From: Oopsacas minuta
Lineage: Eukaryota; Porifera; Hexactinellida; Lyssacinosida; Leucopsacidae
Assembly (NCBI GenBank): GCA_024704765.1
Contig: JAKMXF010000111.1
Location: 124,001 to 188,000 of the forward strand
DNA length: 64,000 bases
Reading direction: 5' to 3'
Positions 1 to 12,025 of this stretch are shown piece after piece (the stretch's first letter is position 1; each line of letters starts with the position of its first letter). A model generated the notes under the pieces. The model was not told where the DNA came from and searched no databases. It worked only from the letters and a program-made list of their open reading frames with translations. The position numbers and the translations under genes are program-made.

Positions 1-323
1 GATCCGTGAACTACAAATGATCATTAGATATCCAAATTTGTGAATATTCAAATTTATACAAAATAACTAATAATTTCGTCATGGGTGTGAATTTTCGCCT
101 AAGATAGGCCAAATCTGCCAAAATCAGGGTCTTCGAGTCTCTTCAATCAAAACTTGTAAATTCAAACATAAAGTCAACTCCCGTTAGATCGAAGTACGAA
201 ATTGTACAAATATGGCCACAAACCGTCAAAGTAATTATCGCTGTCCCTTGAGCTTCGTTATAACGGGAGATGATTGTATACAGATTTGGGAAGTTTGGTA
301 CCAGATTATACTTTAAAACTCAC
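1..323 (-). other. Dynein gene intron at the window edge
   Basis: This stretch follows the last visible dynein exon on the minus strand, whose donor (GTGAG) lies at 323-319. I see no further exon before the window ends. It holds one inverted-repeat element at about 170-280, listed separately. Confidence 0.6.
170..280. repeat. MITE, family A (pogo/Tc1-like ends)
   Basis: The left end reads like AGTCAACTCCCGTTAGATCG and the right end is its imperfect inverse (CGTTATAACGGGAGATGATT). The interior carries phrases shared with other copies, 'caaatatggccacaaac' and 'gctgtcccttgagcttcg'. Related copies lie near 11888-12025, 19459-19645, 24010-24182, 27395-27528 and 58590-58725. No transposase is present, so it is non-autonomous. 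Confidence 0.7.
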
Positions 324-3300
324 CAAAAATTTCACTCTCTTGACAGAATCTTGTAATCTACTCTCCAATTCTTTAATACCCGAATCTCTCTGCTTAGTAA
401 TATACTCATCTAACTGTATAAGCTCTTCTGTATCAGCTGGTGTCTTCATAGCCTTCTCAGCTAATTCTTTGTACTCTTCAAGCAAGCTTTTATTATCTCC
501 AATATTGTTCTTACACATTGTGAGTAGAAGTTTATTACATACATTATCAGATCTAAATACAGTGAAACTTCGTTAATACGAGTAATAACTATAGAAGAAC
601 TATTTATGGATCAGATTTTGTGTAAATATTAGTTGGTCTTATGAGTTACCGGAAATTAGTCTACAGTGTTTTTCTAGTGCAGCCTTATAGATATATGCAC
701 TATTGATATGAACGATGTGCGTCTTCCGTCTGTCCGCCCTTGCGAAATGTAGTTCGATTAACATGAAAATTGTTTGGCTACTTGTTTCTTATCCCCGCCA
801 GTCCCAAATTTTGTTTTATTGTATTTTTTGCAAGTTTAAGTATAATTCATTGAATCACAGATAGTGTATGGCACATTTTACTGCTTGTATAGTTGAAATA
901 TTCAATATATTTATGATCATAGATAATGTAATGAGATATTCGAATCATTAGAATAGTGAAAATATTTTCCGACGTTCCATTTCCCGAGGATATTCCAGAT
1001 AAGAAACAAGTAATTTAGTTTCCATGGCCCAAACTGGCCATTTTAAATGAAAATCTACAATTCTGTAAAACTCACCTTTTAGCTAATTTCCGTATCATAT
1101 CCTCTAAATGTAACTCAAATATACCAGATTGCACCACTCGAACATATTTATATTGTAAATCTTGATAATATTCTTTATATTCTTCAACTTTACCAATTAA
1201 CCTATCGAACGCAGTTTCTTTGGCTAAAAACTCTTCGATATTTGTATCACATTCTTGCGATATCAAAAACTGATAAAAATCGAATGTTTTTAAGTGATTT
1301 GTTGGTCCTTGCATTTGTGTATGTACGAAATTTCGCAGGGAATTCTTTGTATCTTTCAACAGATTCGAATCAATCGTGACTTTTAGTGTAGCTTTGTTTT
1401 TACGTGTGGTGTTCTCCTCGCTCGCGAAAAGTTTACTCTCTACTCGCGGAATTGCGGCTACTGACTCTAACATTAAGTCAATTACGTTTAGGATGACTAA
1501 TTCGAATCCATCCTGGTCAGGCTCAAATTTCACATTTGTATTGAATAGTACTGTTCTGATGATGAAACCTAAAATGATGAAGACTTGTTTATTAATGCGA
1601 TATGATGGTTAAGTGCTTGTTTCTGCAAAAATGTGACAAAACAAGCTTGAAATGCGATTTTCGCATTCATTGTATCAGGGACAATCCCAGGATCTGACAG
1701 ACCCGGGACTGGGACTGGGACTGGGACAGGATTTTCAAAGTTTCCCCTGGGATAAGACGTGAAATCCAAAGTAGATGGAAGGTAAGTAAAAACACCATTT
1801 CTCAAACAACAAACAAACAATTATCAAGTAAGTAACAACAAGTTTACCAGGAAAATGTAGCAAAGAATAGCTATTCTGATCAGGACAGAACATCTTATGA
1901 TAATCACTAATACTATTCAATGCTAGCTCTCTCAATTGTGACGTCATAATAGCACCAACTGCATTGAAGAATCCTTCAAGATTGTCTACAGGTACTTGTT
2001 TCTTCTTGTTAGCGAGGTAGAATATGTTTTGTATTTCAGGAAGCCATCTATTGGAAATTAGCATAACAGCAGAGAAGACACTATGCTAGAGTCGAAACCG
2101 GTTCTCTTACAATTTCTTTGCAGGACAATGTGAATGTGGTAAGAAAAAACGCAAATCACATTCTTTCCAATTTTAGCTTTAAAATATTGTAAGAAATCGG
2201 TTTCGGCTGTAGTACTTTGGTAATTACAAAATATAACGTCATGATAAGTATACATACCATAGTGTAATCTCCACAAACGGGGAACTTCTGGAAACCGACT
2301 GAAAAAATAAATCGAGGGAACTCCTAGCCTCATACAAATGAACCTCCAAAAACGGATATAATCAGGACCCAAAATAGTTATTCAATTGGTATTACTCCGT
2401 CTAATGTAAACCAATTTGACCCGCCCGTTTGTGTTCGTATTAACAACGTTACACTGTATATTAGTGTATTTGGCGTAAACTTACTGTTTCAAAAGTACCT
2501 CCTTTGATTTCTCCAAACATTTATAAATCATAGCTTGAAACCCTTTCAATTCATAAGCTTCTTTCTGTTCACATAGATCTCTAGGATCCACCATACGTAG
2601 ATTACTGAAATTCTGATACCAGAGGTTCAGTACAGCCGCTAGCGTGGGATTAGTAAGATGGAGATCTCGTTGGATCTGTATACCGTTTGAAGTGAATGCT
2701 TTCTCCCAGGGTTTTGGCACGATAGCAAGTTCCTGTGAAAAATAAAATACAGTAACTGAACTTTCATATAAGGAAATTATAGCGATATATGAAAACCAAA
2801 TGAAATTTATGGTACTCTGACAGGTTGGGACTATAATTGTACAATTTAAAAGTTCGATGTAATGGGAGTTGACTGTAACTGAAATTCTATACAAAGAAAC
2901 TATCGTAATTTTACTGAAAAATTTTCGAGAATTAAGTAGTATAGATTCAACAATTTTGTGACGTCATACCTTTCTATGACTTGGAATGTTAACTACTTTA
3001 GCCTGTATATTAGCTCTCGGGTCTCTCAATACAAAATCTACAATAGACTTCTTAACACTGAGAAGATAGTTATCTCGCATTTCATCAGATAGATTGTTAA
3101 TCAGCTGATCTTCTCCTAGCTTCAGTGTGGGAATTATCCTATAATGAATTACAAATAATAATGACGTTTTGGCTTGGCCGTTACCTACAAATCCCTATTG
3201 AGCATTTCCCCATCAAATACTTTACCTATTGAGTGTATTGGTAAGAGAGGATTCTTCTAACGGTGCTACATGCTCTGTATCAATACCATGATGTATATAG

Positions 3301-3899
3301 TAATAATATCTGAGTAGATCTTTCTCTGCTGATGTAGGAGATTGACTATGTCTGTCTGAGAGACCTTCTGCACCTGTTTGGATGCTGTCTGGATCAGGCA
3401 CATCCTATGAGAAAATATCAATAAAATAAAACTGGTGGCAATTAGCTTTACTAAATATAAATCGATAAAATTCACACTGACTATGGGAAATGGCGTCAGA
3501 ACTGTGATATCAAATTTACGAGTTGATTATGTAAATAATTCACAAAATAACCTCTTGGCCGTTTGAGAGTATCATCTCCACCAAAGCTCTTCTAAACTTT
3601 TCTCTCTCCTCAACAGATTTACTCAATTTCTTTACTGAAGCATGTGAAGAAGACTCCCAAGTTTTAGTACGAGCATGTCTCTTCCCATTTCCGCTTTTCT
3701 TCTCTGCACTAGATACCCGACCGTTCGCGGTGATTCCTGAGAGAGCCTGCGTGGAGGGTCGCACAGGGCTGAGCTCTTTGAAGGGAGGTGGAGCTTGTAA
3801 CCATGAGGGCTTAGCGCGTGTCTCTTGTAGCGTTGGGAGGAATTTCACCATTGCCTCCGGACGTTTGTTACGCATTCGCGCGTATGAATTAGTCTCCAT
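324..3899 (-). CDS. Axonemal dynein heavy chain, N-terminal part (seven exons, continues past the left edge)
   Basis: Seven exons read right to left with consistent phase: 3899-3552, 3404-3226, 3138-2970, 2732-2485, 2047-1848, 1550-1076 and 552-324. Together they give 616 residues without a stop. The product is the tail (stem) region of an inner-arm, single-headed axonemal dynein of the DNAH3/DNAH7/DNAH12 kind. Signs seen are the APPPFKELSP block near the start, RYYYYIHHGIDTEHVAPLE in exon 2, and the LEDMIRKLAKR and EELIQLDEYITKQRD segments further on. Tail regions of this family carry the dimer, intermediate- and light-chain contacts; the motor domain would lie outside the window. I chose the ATG at 3899 because the open frame beyond it runs straight into a MITE. 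Which paralogue it is cannot be settled from the tail alone. Confidence 0.88.
2259..2356. repeat. MITE, family B, in a dynein intron
   Basis: The element begins AGTGTAATCTCCACAAACGG and ends with the partial inverse GAACCTCCAAAAACGG read outward. The same ends recur near 12988-13077, 21248-21392, 23035-23130, 26730-26842 and 27708-27871. It lies inside the intron between dynein exons 4 and 5. Confidence 0.65.
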
Positions 3900-3959
3900 A
3901 CAACCGGATAAATATCCAGATGCTAGAAAGTGAATATTCGGTAAACAAATGGGTAAGAA

Positions 3960-4206
3960 ATACAATGGGTGCCGGTTATAAGACCCCCGTGGGAGTAGCA
4001 ATGTGTGTTCTTATAACCGGCATAAAAATACAGGAATATAAGAGAGCCGTTTTACAGAGGCTGGTGCTTATGACGGTTATAGACATACCAGATATAAGCA
4101 CCTGCCTCTGGAAAACAGTTCTCTTATATTCCTGTATTTTTATACCGGTTATAAGAACATATACTGCTACTCCCAAGGGTGTTCTTATAACCGACATCCA
4201 CTGTAT
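3960..4206. repeat. Hairpin MITE, family C, just upstream of the dynein start codon
   Basis: This is an almost complete palindrome of about 247 bp. The left arm (TGCCGGTTATAAGAC, then CATAAAAATACAGGAATATA) is repeated in inverted order in the right arm. The outer ends read TACAATGGGTG and, inverted, TACAGTGGATG, consistent with insertion at TA as in Tc1/mariner/pogo elements. It begins 60 bp upstream of the dynein ATG, so it overlaps the promoter or 5' leader. Shorter relatives lie at 24700-24798 and 29328-29432. Confidence 0.85.
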
Positions 4207-5026
4207 CTCAAAATTAAATCCGTTTCGTCAGCTTTCAGCCACAGAAATCGAACGAAAAACAATCGACCAAATATTTCACAGAAAATTACTCAAACGTGAA
4301 GACAGGCAAATTCCACAAGTTACAAATGAAAGGATGACGATCACACGAGGTTATATCGATATAATTCTCTATTCAAATGCTGTAGAATACTGTAGAATGA
4401 ATAGTTTTTCAAGTTATAAATGAAAGAGATACTATTCATAAGAATGAATCAAATACAATTGAGTGTGTATCCCGTGATTATTCTTATTCAAAAATATGAT
4501 ATGGTGTCGTAGACACTTCAGGCACATATAGAATAGGCATTTGGAATTAATGTATAAATCATGAGTGAAATAGAAGATGGAAGAAATTACATCCTAAAAT
4601 AGAGAGATTGTTATGAATAATAATTTTATTGCACATTTATAATTTATGTGTCTCAAAATACATGGGTGGAGTATTTGTTGATTGGTTCACTATTTCGATG
4701 ATTAGAAGCGGTTAGAGCAATGGCCCCAATATTTTTCACCCGTGGCCCCCCTCCAAGTCCACAATACAATTCTGAGATCCCGTGGACCCCCTACTGTCGT
4801 TTGTGGACCACCAAGGGATCCATGGGCCAGAGATTAGGAACCGCAGTGCAGGGTTGTAAGAATAGTTGCATAATTCAAACGAAAATTTACTAGCAAAGTT
4901 CCCTGAAAATTCTTAAACTGTAGTAATGTCAATTTTTGGCAAATTTAGCATTTACAATCCAACCAATTTTCCTGCTACAAAATTTACAATAGTGCTTTCT
5001 TTATAGAATTCGAGAATTATCCAATC
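4207..5026. other. Intergenic region between divergent genes, with a hAT-like repeat
   Basis: No gene is supported here. It separates the leftward dynein gene from the rightward proteinase gene, so it should contain both promoters. A repeat at about 4701-4848 has the family D phrase 'ggtggtccacaaacgacag' on the minus strand and an end resembling GGTTCCTAATC. Confidence 0.5.
4701..4848. repeat. Family D repeat (hAT-like, 'ggttcccaacctggggtcc' type)
   Basis: On the minus strand it reads as a variant of a repeat whose end is GGTTCCCAACCTGGGGTCC followed by 'tggtccacggacgacagcaggggtccac'-like text. Other copies or fragments lie near 12563-12660, 17470-17560, 31520-31655, 58022-58110 and 63941-64000. 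Such ends are typical of non-autonomous hAT elements; that assignment is inference. Confidence 0.6.
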
Positions 5027-8000
5027 ATGCTACTAATCGCGCTACTCTGCCTTTGCCTGGCAGCCGTTACAGCAAACCCTGACTGGACTACGTCTCAGTA
5101 TTATGCCAAGGGGGTCATAACGCTGCCATACGGGGATATCGTCGAACCATTTGAAGCTTGGATTGACCCCAGTGGCACGAAAAGTCGCAGTGCCCATGCC
5201 CGCGGCAGCTTGAGAAGTCGCATTGACTACTATGGAGGTATGAATTCAATTCTCTATAATAATGGACTTGGATTCAAAATGGTACCAACTCCAGATCATG
5301 ACGTAAGTTTCCCGCTTATTTAGATGAATTCTTTTAGCCCAAATCGACAACAAATGTTGATAATTGTTCAAATAATTTTTGAAAATAATTCATAAATCAT
5401 GACAGCCTGTTACATACAATGTATCTGTTGAAAGTAAGTTATTTTCCATGTCATATGTGAATATTCTATTTTCTAAAACTCTTGTCCAATTTTTATCAAG
5501 TAATAAAGGATAATTTGGAGAATAATCAAAATATATATGAACAAGCACCATATTTCCTATCCAAATTATATCCCACTCTCCCACTATGCAAAAACAGTTA
5601 CGCGTTGTGCATTGCCGATGTTCGCTACATGCCACGAAATTCCATCATCTTCATTCTTCAATAATTATATTTACCAACTTTACAGGGAAAATTTCAAATG
5701 GTCTGCTACAATGTTACTGGTGGCATCGATTTCCAATCAGTTCTACCTGATATCAACGACTACAAACTTATTAATAACAAAGTTCCTTGTAGTCAAGATT
5801 CAAATTTAACTTGCAATCTATACAGCTTTAAGGAAACGATTGGGAAGAAAGTGAATGAATACTATATGTATATTTATGGTAATTCAACGCCAAAAAATTT
5901 CTATTTCCTTGGATTTGACAGTTTATTTGGTTCACATTATGATAAATATATCATTAGATATGATGAATTCAAATTAACAACTATTCCTGATGCTATTTTC
6001 AATGAATATATGAATTTTGAGAAATGCATCGGTTTTCCTGGACCTGGGGCAACTCGGACGTTTTTGGATCCTATGAGTGAGTTCATAGGTGGTGAAAATT
6101 CTGAAGAACGAGAAAAGGATTCCAACTCCGAATTTGAGGACTTTAAACAGGTGATTTATTAATTTTTCGCTCTAGAAACATACAAATATACCTTATTTCC
6201 CTGAATATGCGTTCTAAAGATTCGTGCAAGCGAATCCTTGCGCATCAGGGAAAATTGCAAATATTCATGCACAGTGGAACCTCGTAAATACGTACACAGA
6301 AAATACGAATTTCCGGATAAGACGAACAAATATTTTCACATAACTAGGGTGTAACTAGCATTGAGGCAGAGAAGGCAGTTGCCTCATCTGCCTATTGAAA
6401 TCGCGATTATATTGAGGCAAATATTCATCCTTGCCTCCTTGCTATGGGATCTCTCTGATATTACTCAAGTTATTACGAACTCCTTATAAGGCGAACACAT
6501 TTTGACCTTCTGTCGCGTTGTTGTTCGTATGTACGAGGTTTCACTGTATTTATATATACAATTGTAGAAATATTCCAAAACATACGACACTTACCATGAT
6601 CATGAAAGTAGAAAATCAACTTTCAGGCAAGCTCGACGCTTCATAAACTCTAAAAACCGCGAAAATCTTGGCTACACATTAGCCATTAATCATCTAGCTG
6701 ACCACACAGAAGCAGAATTATATGCTCGAAACGGTCACCGATATTCTGGAAAAGGCGAGAGCCATCGTTTAATGGATTACGAAGTCCCATTATCAGATAT
6801 TGACATTCCCGATACAATGAATTGGACAGCAAAGGGTGCAGTTAACCCACCCAAAGATCAAGGTATTTGTGGCTCGTGTTGGAGTTTTGGTACAACTGGA
6901 GCGTTAGAAGGAGGTTATTTCGTATTGAATGGTTAGTTTATATGTAAGGAAATGATAATTTTCCAGAGGGTCTGAATGAATTGAATCCTGATTCAGTATA
7001 ACCAGATCATCCCCCAAATCCAGAATTTCTGAGATCCGGGTAATCTCGCCGGAGAGTGTTCGGATCTAGATACTTCATATCATATACAAATTGGATGGTG
7101 GATCCAATTTGTATATGTTATGAAACATCTAAAAGATCGAGTGGCATTTTAGTAGTCAAATTTAAATGTTTAGATGTGTGTACACGGTTATCAGTGGCGG
7201 CGTATTACATCACATGTGGGGTACAGATATTAAACTAGGACATACTTACATTAATGAGTGCACAGGTCCCACCCTCGCAGCGCCTCTGGTGGTTATTAAG
7301 AAACGTGTTAGGCATGAATTCCAACACTACTATAAGGTAATGAGCTGAAAATGGTCAAATTAATTCCGAACAGTGCCCGGATATTGGAGGTCAGGATCAC
7401 GGAGTTCGACTGTATAGAGTATATCCATTTCTTATCCCATCTAGACCCTCGTGCAAAATGTAGCTTCTAGTGTTTTTGCAATTTTATTGACATGTGAAAA
7501 GGTCATATGAACTATTATTAATATACATGCACTTTTATAGATAAACTATTGGATTTGAGTGAACAATCTTTAATGGATTGTTCATGGGACCAGGGTAATA
7601 ATGGATGTGACGGTGGTGAAACAGAACGTGTAGGGGAATGGTTATTAGAAAAAGATAAAAACCATTGCGTGGTAACACGAAAAGAGTATGCTTCTGCAGC
7701 AAACCAGAGCGATGTGATGCGAGGTTATCTTGGGGCTGATGGTGTATGTCATTGGGGAAAGACTGATAAAGAACTCTGCGTGAGAATAAAAGACTATACA
7801 GTGTCCCCTAAGGGAAATGTGGGTGCATTGAGACAGTTTTCTGCCATGAAAGGACCGATTCAGGTCGCGATTGATGCAAGCCGTCCTACATTCAGTTTCT
7901 ACTCTTCTGGAGTGTACTATGACATGAAATGTAAGAATGGGGTGAATGACTTAGATCATTCAGTCCTATTAGTTGGTTATGGTACTGAAAATGGGCAACA

Positions 8001-8127
8001 ATATTGGTTGGTCAAAAATTCATGGTCCACCTATTGGGGAGACAATGGATATATAAAAATCTCCACTAAAGATAATAATTGTGGGGTCGCCACAGATGCT
8101 GTTTTCTTCACTATAGTTAACGAGTGA
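5027..8127 (+). CDS. Papain-family cysteine proteinase of the 26/29-kDa type (four exons)
   Basis: Exons are 5027-5302, 5686-6150, 6568-6931 and 7541-8127, all in phase, giving 563 residues. The first 17 residues form a signal peptide. Residues about 20-245 match the long N-terminal region typical of insect 26/29-kDa proteinases, including LPYGDIVEPFEAW and RSRIDYYGGM. An I29-like prodomain follows (KNRENLGYTLAINHLAD), then the C1A peptidase. Catalytic parts are complete: the oxyanion Gln and Cys in DQGICGSCWSFG, the His in LDHSVLLVGYG and the Asn in KNSWSTYWG. GNNGCDGG is also present. The protein is probably a secreted or lysosomal digestive or immune protease. The last intron contains other repeat-derived sequence. 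The start is the first ATG that gives a clean signal peptide. Confidence 0.9.
6274..6549. repeat. MITE pair in proteinase intron 2
   Basis: The ends are ACAGTGGAACCTCGTAAATA and, inverted, ACAGTGAAACCTCGTACATA. The middle contains a second, unrelated segment rich in 'gaggca', suggesting a nested insertion. The right end stops only 18 bp before exon 3, leaving a very short polypyrimidine stretch before the acceptor. Confidence 0.7.
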
Positions 8128-8280
8128 AAACAGGTTATTTTTTGTTGATTATTATATTGTAGTGTATTTGTAGGCGAGTTTGAACTCTTGATTAGGCTTT
8201 AGTTGTGTTTAATGTATGCATACTTCTTGACTACTATTTTTCTCTCTATTATTGAAAACAAGAAAATTATTAAACATGTA

Positions 8281-8347
8281 CAATATACCCGCTTAATAGG
8301 GTAAATTGACTAGATTAACTGGTAACCTTATTAAGCGGGATATACCA
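8281..8347. repeat. Short inverted repeat downstream of the proteinase
   Basis: TATACCCGCTTAATAGGGT on the left is matched by the inverse ACCTTATTAAGCGGGATATA on the right, around a central 'attgactagattaactgg'. It lies about 155 bp after the stop codon and could be a small MITE or a 3' end hairpin. Confidence 0.6.
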
Positions 8348-8524
8348 TATGTAGGCCTTCTGAGAAGGTGAGCGGTGTAGAAGGGTCATTTGGCCTGGGC
8401 CTCACACTCCAAGGACTCCGAATATCTATATTTCAATGATGAATAATCATCAAAATATATATTAAAAATTTCCAAATTTTCCAGAGAAAAAACTTAACCT
8501 ATTCCATTGCTAAAATACGAAACA

Positions 8525-8737
8525 TCACAACTGAAAACCATCATTCAATACTAGAAAAGCTTTACGTAAAGTCTCTATGCTGTCTTCTACACTCGGCACT
8601 CTATCAAGAAATCCTTTTTCCATAGGAATTATCCTAGTACCCTTAGCTTCGATAAAACAGGAGTTAACGCAATAAGTAATCATAATTTGCTCACAAACTC
8701 GAACACAATGCACGGAATAAAATATAAACAAGAACAC
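8525..8737 (-). other. Short open frame of doubtful status
   Basis: The frame encodes up to 70 residues ending in an amphipathic stretch (VEDSIETLRKAFLVL). I see no clear promoter or homologue. It could be an exon or 3' sequence of the neighbouring minus-strand gene, but it lies after that gene's stop. Confidence 0.15.
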
Positions 8738-8757
8738 AACAACAACATATATACTGA

Positions 8758-9969
8758 TTATAAATCAGGTGGGGGAAAGATTTTGACGTCCCAAAATCTT
8801 TCCGGTGTTGTTGGTGGTATAACGTGATATCTGTGTCGACATGTATCTTTCATATGTTCAAAAGCATCTCCATACCATTTACTACACTCTTCACAGGGTT
8901 TTGTGTCCATTTTTGCTCGATCTTCCTTCTTACGTGGGTTCAAAGTTGATGTTTTCTCCAAGATAGTTTGTACTTTATTTGGCGGGGAAATTGTGTGTTT
9001 TTCAGGGATAGTATCCACATGGATCATAGTAACTACACAAATACAAAACATGATAACATCTATAGCTGGCTATACTACCTCTGGGATAATCAAAAATCCA
9101 TTTGAGTTAGCAGAATAAGCAGATATCACCGAGAGCACATTCTAGCTTCATTTATATCGAACGGCCATATAATAACGAAATGCACAAAAACAAACACTGT
9201 TAAAATAAATACCTTCAAATTCACATACAATTTGGCAATGAAAAGGCCCTTATAATTTTTATTAGATTTATCGAGTGCCTTTAATAAATCAACTAAAAAT
9301 ACAATCGAGGAAATTTGTTTAGTAAGAAGATTTTTCACTAATGCATTACCATTTTCGCTGAAAAGTTCAGCAAATATGATTGCATAACTTCCATGTAATA
9401 TTTGTCAGGATTGAATAATAGTCGAGATTTGGTTGCACTTTCATAAAACAGACAGTAACAAAAATATGCAATAAATTTGACTAAAGGAGTACTGGATACT
9501 GCTTTTTAAATATATGAACGAATCGTTGTATGCTATTTTCGATTACAATCCTTGTCTATGAAAGAGAATAATTACCATCTTCTTGTGTTGATATTGAATC
9601 ATCTAATTCCAGATTCTTGTTTGAGTCTTCGTTAATAATTATGACGTCATTTGTCTGAGATACCTTTTTTTTTATAGTTTTCTTAGATTTGTTTGAATTC
9701 AGATTATCAGAATTTTTGGATTCCAATTTGTGTTTTAACTTGACTACGACTAATTTGAGTTTCTGTTTATGAGTTTTTATGATCACATTTTCTTGTGCTA
9801 ATTCTTCAATTTTATTTGTTAATTCAAAGATAGTTTGCTTTGAATCTGCGAGTTGTTTCTTCAAATTTTCGTTTTCTAAATTCAAAGAATCTGTATTATT
9901 CTCTATTAGATCAGTTTTGTTCACTTCTCTATGTAGATCTTCGACAAGTTGGATTATTCTATGATTCAT
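8758..9969 (-). CDS. RBBP8: Compact CtIP/Sae2-like DNA end-resection protein (two exons)
   Basis: Exon 1 is 9969-9576 and exon 2 is 9032-8758; the phase matches and the product is 222 residues. The C-terminus carries the CtIP/Sae2/Ctp1 signature: PRKKEDRAKM, a CxxC in CEECSKWYG, then the RHR motif in TCRHRYHVIPP and TPERFWDV. In CtIP this region activates MRE11 nuclease at DNA breaks. Exon 1 encodes a coiled coil (about residues 1-85), expected of the tetramerising N-terminus, then a lysine/serine-rich stretch. Human CtIP has 897 residues, so this protein lacks the long middle. The C-terminal assignment is firm. The join to exon 1 rests on splice phase only; an open frame at 9354-9183 (minus) in the intron might be an extra exon but does not fit the phase. 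Confidence 0.72.
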
Positions 9970-10540
9970 AATATATCCTATATGCTATTTAGAAACACAA
10001 AAATTTACTTAAAACTTGTGGGAAGTTTATATTTCTGGTTACATCATTTTCCCTTTCAATCTACGCGGTTTTGGAAGTTGTTTTACTAACTATTTGTGCT
10101 GACAATATGGTCACTTCCATTTACAATCAACGTGAATATTTAGAATATTGATTACTCTAAATGAAGGCAATTTGATGTTAAATGAATTAATATTTTAGAA
10201 AATATCTCGAAAATAATTATTTTCATGAGTAAAACTCTAAATAATATATTTTCAAAATTTGTGTAATAAATGCCTATAAAGTAATATGCTTGATTCTCAT
10301 CTCCGCCCTTCCCAAAATGTAGTCCTTTTATTTGTATTTTTCCCAAAAATACAAATAAAATCTGTATTTATTTGGACAAGTAAATTATTTTACATGACCA
10401 AATATGGAAATATTTCTAATATAAGAGCGTATATTTACAAATTTTAATTAAAATCATTCAATCCTCAATGGAATAATCAATATCTGGGTTTATACATGAT
10501 AAAGGTTAATAACATTAATTAACTGAACAGTTTATGTTTC
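9970..10540. other. Intergenic, nothing recognised
   Basis: Very AT-rich sequence between two minus-strand genes. The only open frame is short and has no supporting signals. Confidence 0.5.
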
Positions 10541-10741
10541 CTAAAACCGATATTTGAGATAATCTTCATAATGTCCTCCTTCCACTGTAGTATATACAGA
10601 AGTTATCTTTTTGGGGTGTTTGGGCGAGTTATAGCAGGAAGTATTTGATATAAAAGGCATAACTTTCGACAAATAGGACAAACTATCGATCTTTGATAAA
10701 TCTTTCTGCGAGAGATTATTAGCGTAATTGTAAGCGTTCAT
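10541..10741 (-). CDS. Possible 66-residue protein
   Basis: A single open frame starts at ATG 10741 (context AAAATGA) and ends at 10541. The product is Tyr/Ser/Lys-rich, with no signal peptide or recognisable domain, and ends YEDYLKYRF. A good TATA box lies about 40 bp upstream. I do not recognise a family. It could also be the last exon of a gene not otherwise visible. Confidence 0.35.
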   Translation of the reverse strand: MNAYNYANNLSQKDLSKIDSLSYLSKVMPFISNTSCYNSPKHPKKITSVYTTVEGGHYEDYLKYRF

Positions 10742-10776
10742 TTTGTAGTTATTCTGTGTAGTAACTCATACAACCT

Positions 10777-10786
10777 TAGTATTTAT
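10777..10786 (-). promoter_or_regulatory. TATA box for the 66-residue frame
   Basis: Read on the minus strand the sequence is GTATATAAATAC, placed 36-45 bp before the ATG at 10741. Confidence 0.4.
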
Positions 10787-11887
10787 ATACTTTCAATAGT
10801 GATTATACAAGGTGAGTTATAGCCTAGTGTAAGGTCATTTAAATAAGCACAAGTAAGTGTGCAAGTATTATACATACAGAAATTGACTACGACTTAGAAT
10901 GGTTAAAAGTGTCCTCTAGGTTAATTAAGGTCAAAATATTACACAGAACTGGGATATGTTACACAATTTTTGATACATGATATGATGCTTAATACGCCCA
11001 ATAATAAATAAAAAGATGAATAGTAATATATTTTAACTTCCTGTGATTACTTATTTACACGCCAAAAATTCTGTAAACAATTCCCATATCGTTGTGTATT
11101 TGATTGGTATATTATTCAAATCAAATCAAATCCAAATAATAGAGAGAGAATGAAATGAGCCACGCAAATAAAATTCTCATTAGAAATATACTTTTGAACT
11201 TTTGGGGATAACATTTCTCAAATATTCTTTCAAAACTGGAACAACCTTTTGGAAGTTGTAAAATGGGCCATTCTAGGTCTAATTTTAAAGAAACATAATA
11301 CCCAATACGTAATTATAATAATAGAACAGAGCTAATTTAGAATATTACGAATAATATGCATGCGAGTTTTGTAGGCGTGATTATGAAATGACACAATCAT
11401 CAGGTGGTTTGAACTTTCAACTGAATATTCATTTTCAAAATTTTTGGTGAATTTTTTGGAAATATTTCATAATTGTTTATCGCGGACTAATTAAAAGAAC
11501 TGGGTTCATTATTATTGTAATCAATCAAATTACAAATATAGCGTGGTAGAGGTAGTAATATTAGTTAAAATATAATTAAACCTAACATTAAGCTAAACAA
11601 ATGATTCATTAGTTCATTTAGATTCAATTTGCTGGATAATATCTGTCTTATAATGTTTGGAATACTCCATTTGAATATTATTGACGGGTTTGAAGCAGAG
11701 CCATCAGCCTATTTTAAACAATTTTCAGGCCTTGGGGGTATTTATTAGATGCCTTACGGATCATAAAGTAGGGCTTCAAAAGCTGTAAATTTGGGTACAT
11801 TTATTGAATTTGAATTCAGAAAAGTTCCAATGCTTCTCATAACCTATCAAAATCGAATAACTTCACTGATTAAACACTAAACCCATA

Positions 11888-12025
11888 CACAGTCAACTAT
11901 CGTTACATCGAAGCTCAAGGAACAGCGATAATTACTTTGATATCACCGATGAATTTATATTACTTTGACTGTTTGGGACCATATTTGTACAATTCCAGAC
12001 TTCGATATAACTGGAGTAGACTGTA
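11888..12025. repeat. MITE, family A
   Basis: The ends are ACAGTCAACTATCGTTACAT and, inverted, ACAGTCTACTCCAGTTATAT. The interior has 'agctcaaggaacagcgataattactttgat' split over two lines of similarity with the copy at 170-280. Confidence 0.75.

Noticed and set aside
2058-2372. Minus-strand open frame of 104 codons
   Set aside because: It covers a family B MITE in a dynein intron; the flanking true exons join in phase without it.
3920-4423. Long open frames on both strands (including 3976-4197) with similar translations
   Set aside because: They are produced by the palindromic MITE read from either side, not by a gene.
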